NCBI GenBank assembly: GCA_946902875.1
Contig: OX336344.1
Location: 17,009,791-17,073,790 of the forward strand
Length of the DNA: 64,000 bases
From: Nematopogon swammerdamellus
Lineage: Eukaryota > Arthropoda > Insecta > Lepidoptera > Adelidae
Reading direction: 5' to 3'
Position 1 is the first letter of the stretch. Every line of letters starts with the position of its first letter. This document shows, piece by piece, positions 63,270 through 64,000 of the stretch. The translations under genes were made by a program, and so were the position numbers. The notes under the pieces are model-generated. The model was not told the DNA's origin. It saw nothing but the letters and a program-made list of their open reading frames with translations, and did no database searches.

Positions 63270-63570
63270 ACCTAAGAGATTCTCAATTCGACGGTATGTT
63301 TTCTTTTTTTGGATGTTTGTTACGCGATTACTCCGTCAATTGTGGGCCAATTTTGAAAATTCTTTTTTTTTTTATTTGAAAGGGGATAACCCTGAGGTTT
63401 TTGAAGTGAAAACTTCTTTAGCGGCGCTTGGCACTTTTTTAGGTGGGTAAAAAATTTATAACTCGCGACATCGCGTCAGCGTCATTTTTAAAATGAAACC
63501 TTAAGTCATTGCATTAAGGGTTAAGTTAGAGTGGCACGGGATCTGCCGGCACTCCCGGAGTGCAACTGTT
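63270..63570 (+). mobile_element. L repeat copy 2 joined to K modules
   Basis: 'gagattctcaattcgacgg', 'tttgttacgcgattactccg', 'tcaattgtgggcc', then 'gcggcgcttggcactttttt', 'aggtgggtaaaaaattt' and 'cactcccggagtgcaac'. It shows that K (50.4-50.9 kb) and L belong to one longer element. Confidence 0.65.
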
Positions 63571-63571
63571 A

Positions 63572-64000
63572 AGTAGGGTTCGGTAACACGTTTATGTCTG
63601 TCCATTCTACTAAGTTCTGCAAAATGAATGCAGGGTTCCGTAACAAATGCATGTCTGTCTGTTCTACTAAATTTAACATTTATTTCAAAATGAATGTAGG
63701 GTTCCGTAACAAATGCATGTCTATCCGTTCTACTAAATTTTACAATTTTCAACCAAGGTCCTCCGACGGTTATTTTATAATAAAAGTAGGGTTCCGTAAC
63801 ACGTTTATGTCTGTCCATTCTACTAAGTTCTGTAAGATGAATGTAGGGTTCCGTAACAAATGCATGTCTGTCCGTTCTACAAAATTTAACATTTATTTCA
63901 AAATGAATGTAGGGTTCCGTAACAAATGTATCTCTGTCCGTTCTACTAAATTTTACAATTTTCAACCAAGGCCTTCCGACGGTTATTTTACAATAAAAGT
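63572..64000 (-). repeat. 214-bp tandem repeat, two copies, running off the window
   Basis: 'agtagggttc' at 63572 and 63786 start two copies. Each copy holds three sub-units with 'agggttccgtaac' and 'tctgtccgttctac', and ends 'cttccgacggttatttta'. The window ends at the same base as the end of the first copy, so more copies are likely beyond. The minus-strand frame (FSRTDRHAFVTEPYIHF repeats) follows the satellite and is not called a gene. Confidence 0.9.

Noticed and set aside
63501..63965. 154-codon frame with RTDRHAFVTEPYIHF repeats
   Set aside because: Follows the 214-bp tandem repeat and its sub-units; no domain and no start context.
1..64000. LTR retrotransposon or endogenous virus
   Set aside because: No long direct repeats paired with primer-binding sites, and no gag, protease, integrase or envelope motifs were seen.

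Overview
The window looks like a transposon-dense, gene-poor stretch of a moth or butterfly (Lepidoptera) nuclear genome. The case rests on AT-rich background sequence, many copies of short retroposons with tRNA-like or 5S-like Pol III promoters, an RTE-type LINE tail ending in a TGATGAG run, the 'cgactaagggata' and 'gaggaaacctg' repeat motifs that I recall as common in Lepidoptera, and (CATA)n microsatellites attached to element ends. No intact host gene, rRNA gene, functional tRNA, CRISPR array or bacterial-style operon could be supported. Almost every long open frame is a by-product of tandem repeats or GC-rich islands. The coding material that can be recognised is broken retroelement or transposon sequence, and species and locus cannot be named from sequence alone.

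Layout. 1-2 kb: AT-rich DNA, a degenerate ~140-bp repeat (minus orientation) and a GC-rich island. 2.07-4.24 kb: a 100-bp satellite that flips orientation at about 3.764 kb and ends in a ~440-bp 'E' sequence with (CATA)n. 5-6 kb: a second GC island with the ~140-bp repeat in plus orientation. 6-12.9 kb: SINE fragments, a 38-C homopolymer, a LINE end and an RTE tail with a 9-bp target-site duplication. 13.363-19.744 kb: a ~6.4-kb near-palindrome with E sequences at both outer edges, 'F' repeats inside them, 68-bp satellite arrays that flip inside each arm, and two ~430-bp foldback hairpins around an asymmetric core.

19.7-33 kb: retroposon debris, the C-terminus of a restriction-like-endonuclease (R2/NeSL-like) non-LTR element with one frameshift, a tRNA-like palindrome and a perfect hairpin element. 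33.9-37.5 kb: a ~448-bp tandem duplication with a MITE in one copy only, a 279-bp P-superfamily-like element that still carries a THAP-type first exon, a second near-identical hairpin element, and a Penelope-like endonuclease fragment. 39.6-43.2 kb: a 109-bp satellite that also flips orientation and has 217-bp and 545-bp higher-order periods. 43-64 kb: more SINEs, nested LINE and MITE insertions, an 8-bp minisatellite, several inverted-repeat elements, and a 214-bp tandem repeat running into the window end.

How the parts fit. The main theme is DNA that has been copied in inverted orientation. Three unrelated satellites (100, 68 and 109 bp units) each contain abrupt orientation flips, and two of them are joined to the same E sequence. 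The short retroposon that I call SINE A appears about 17 times; its best copies start with a tRNA-like A box followed by a 5S-rRNA-like internal promoter. Names E, F, D and so on are local labels used here, not database families.
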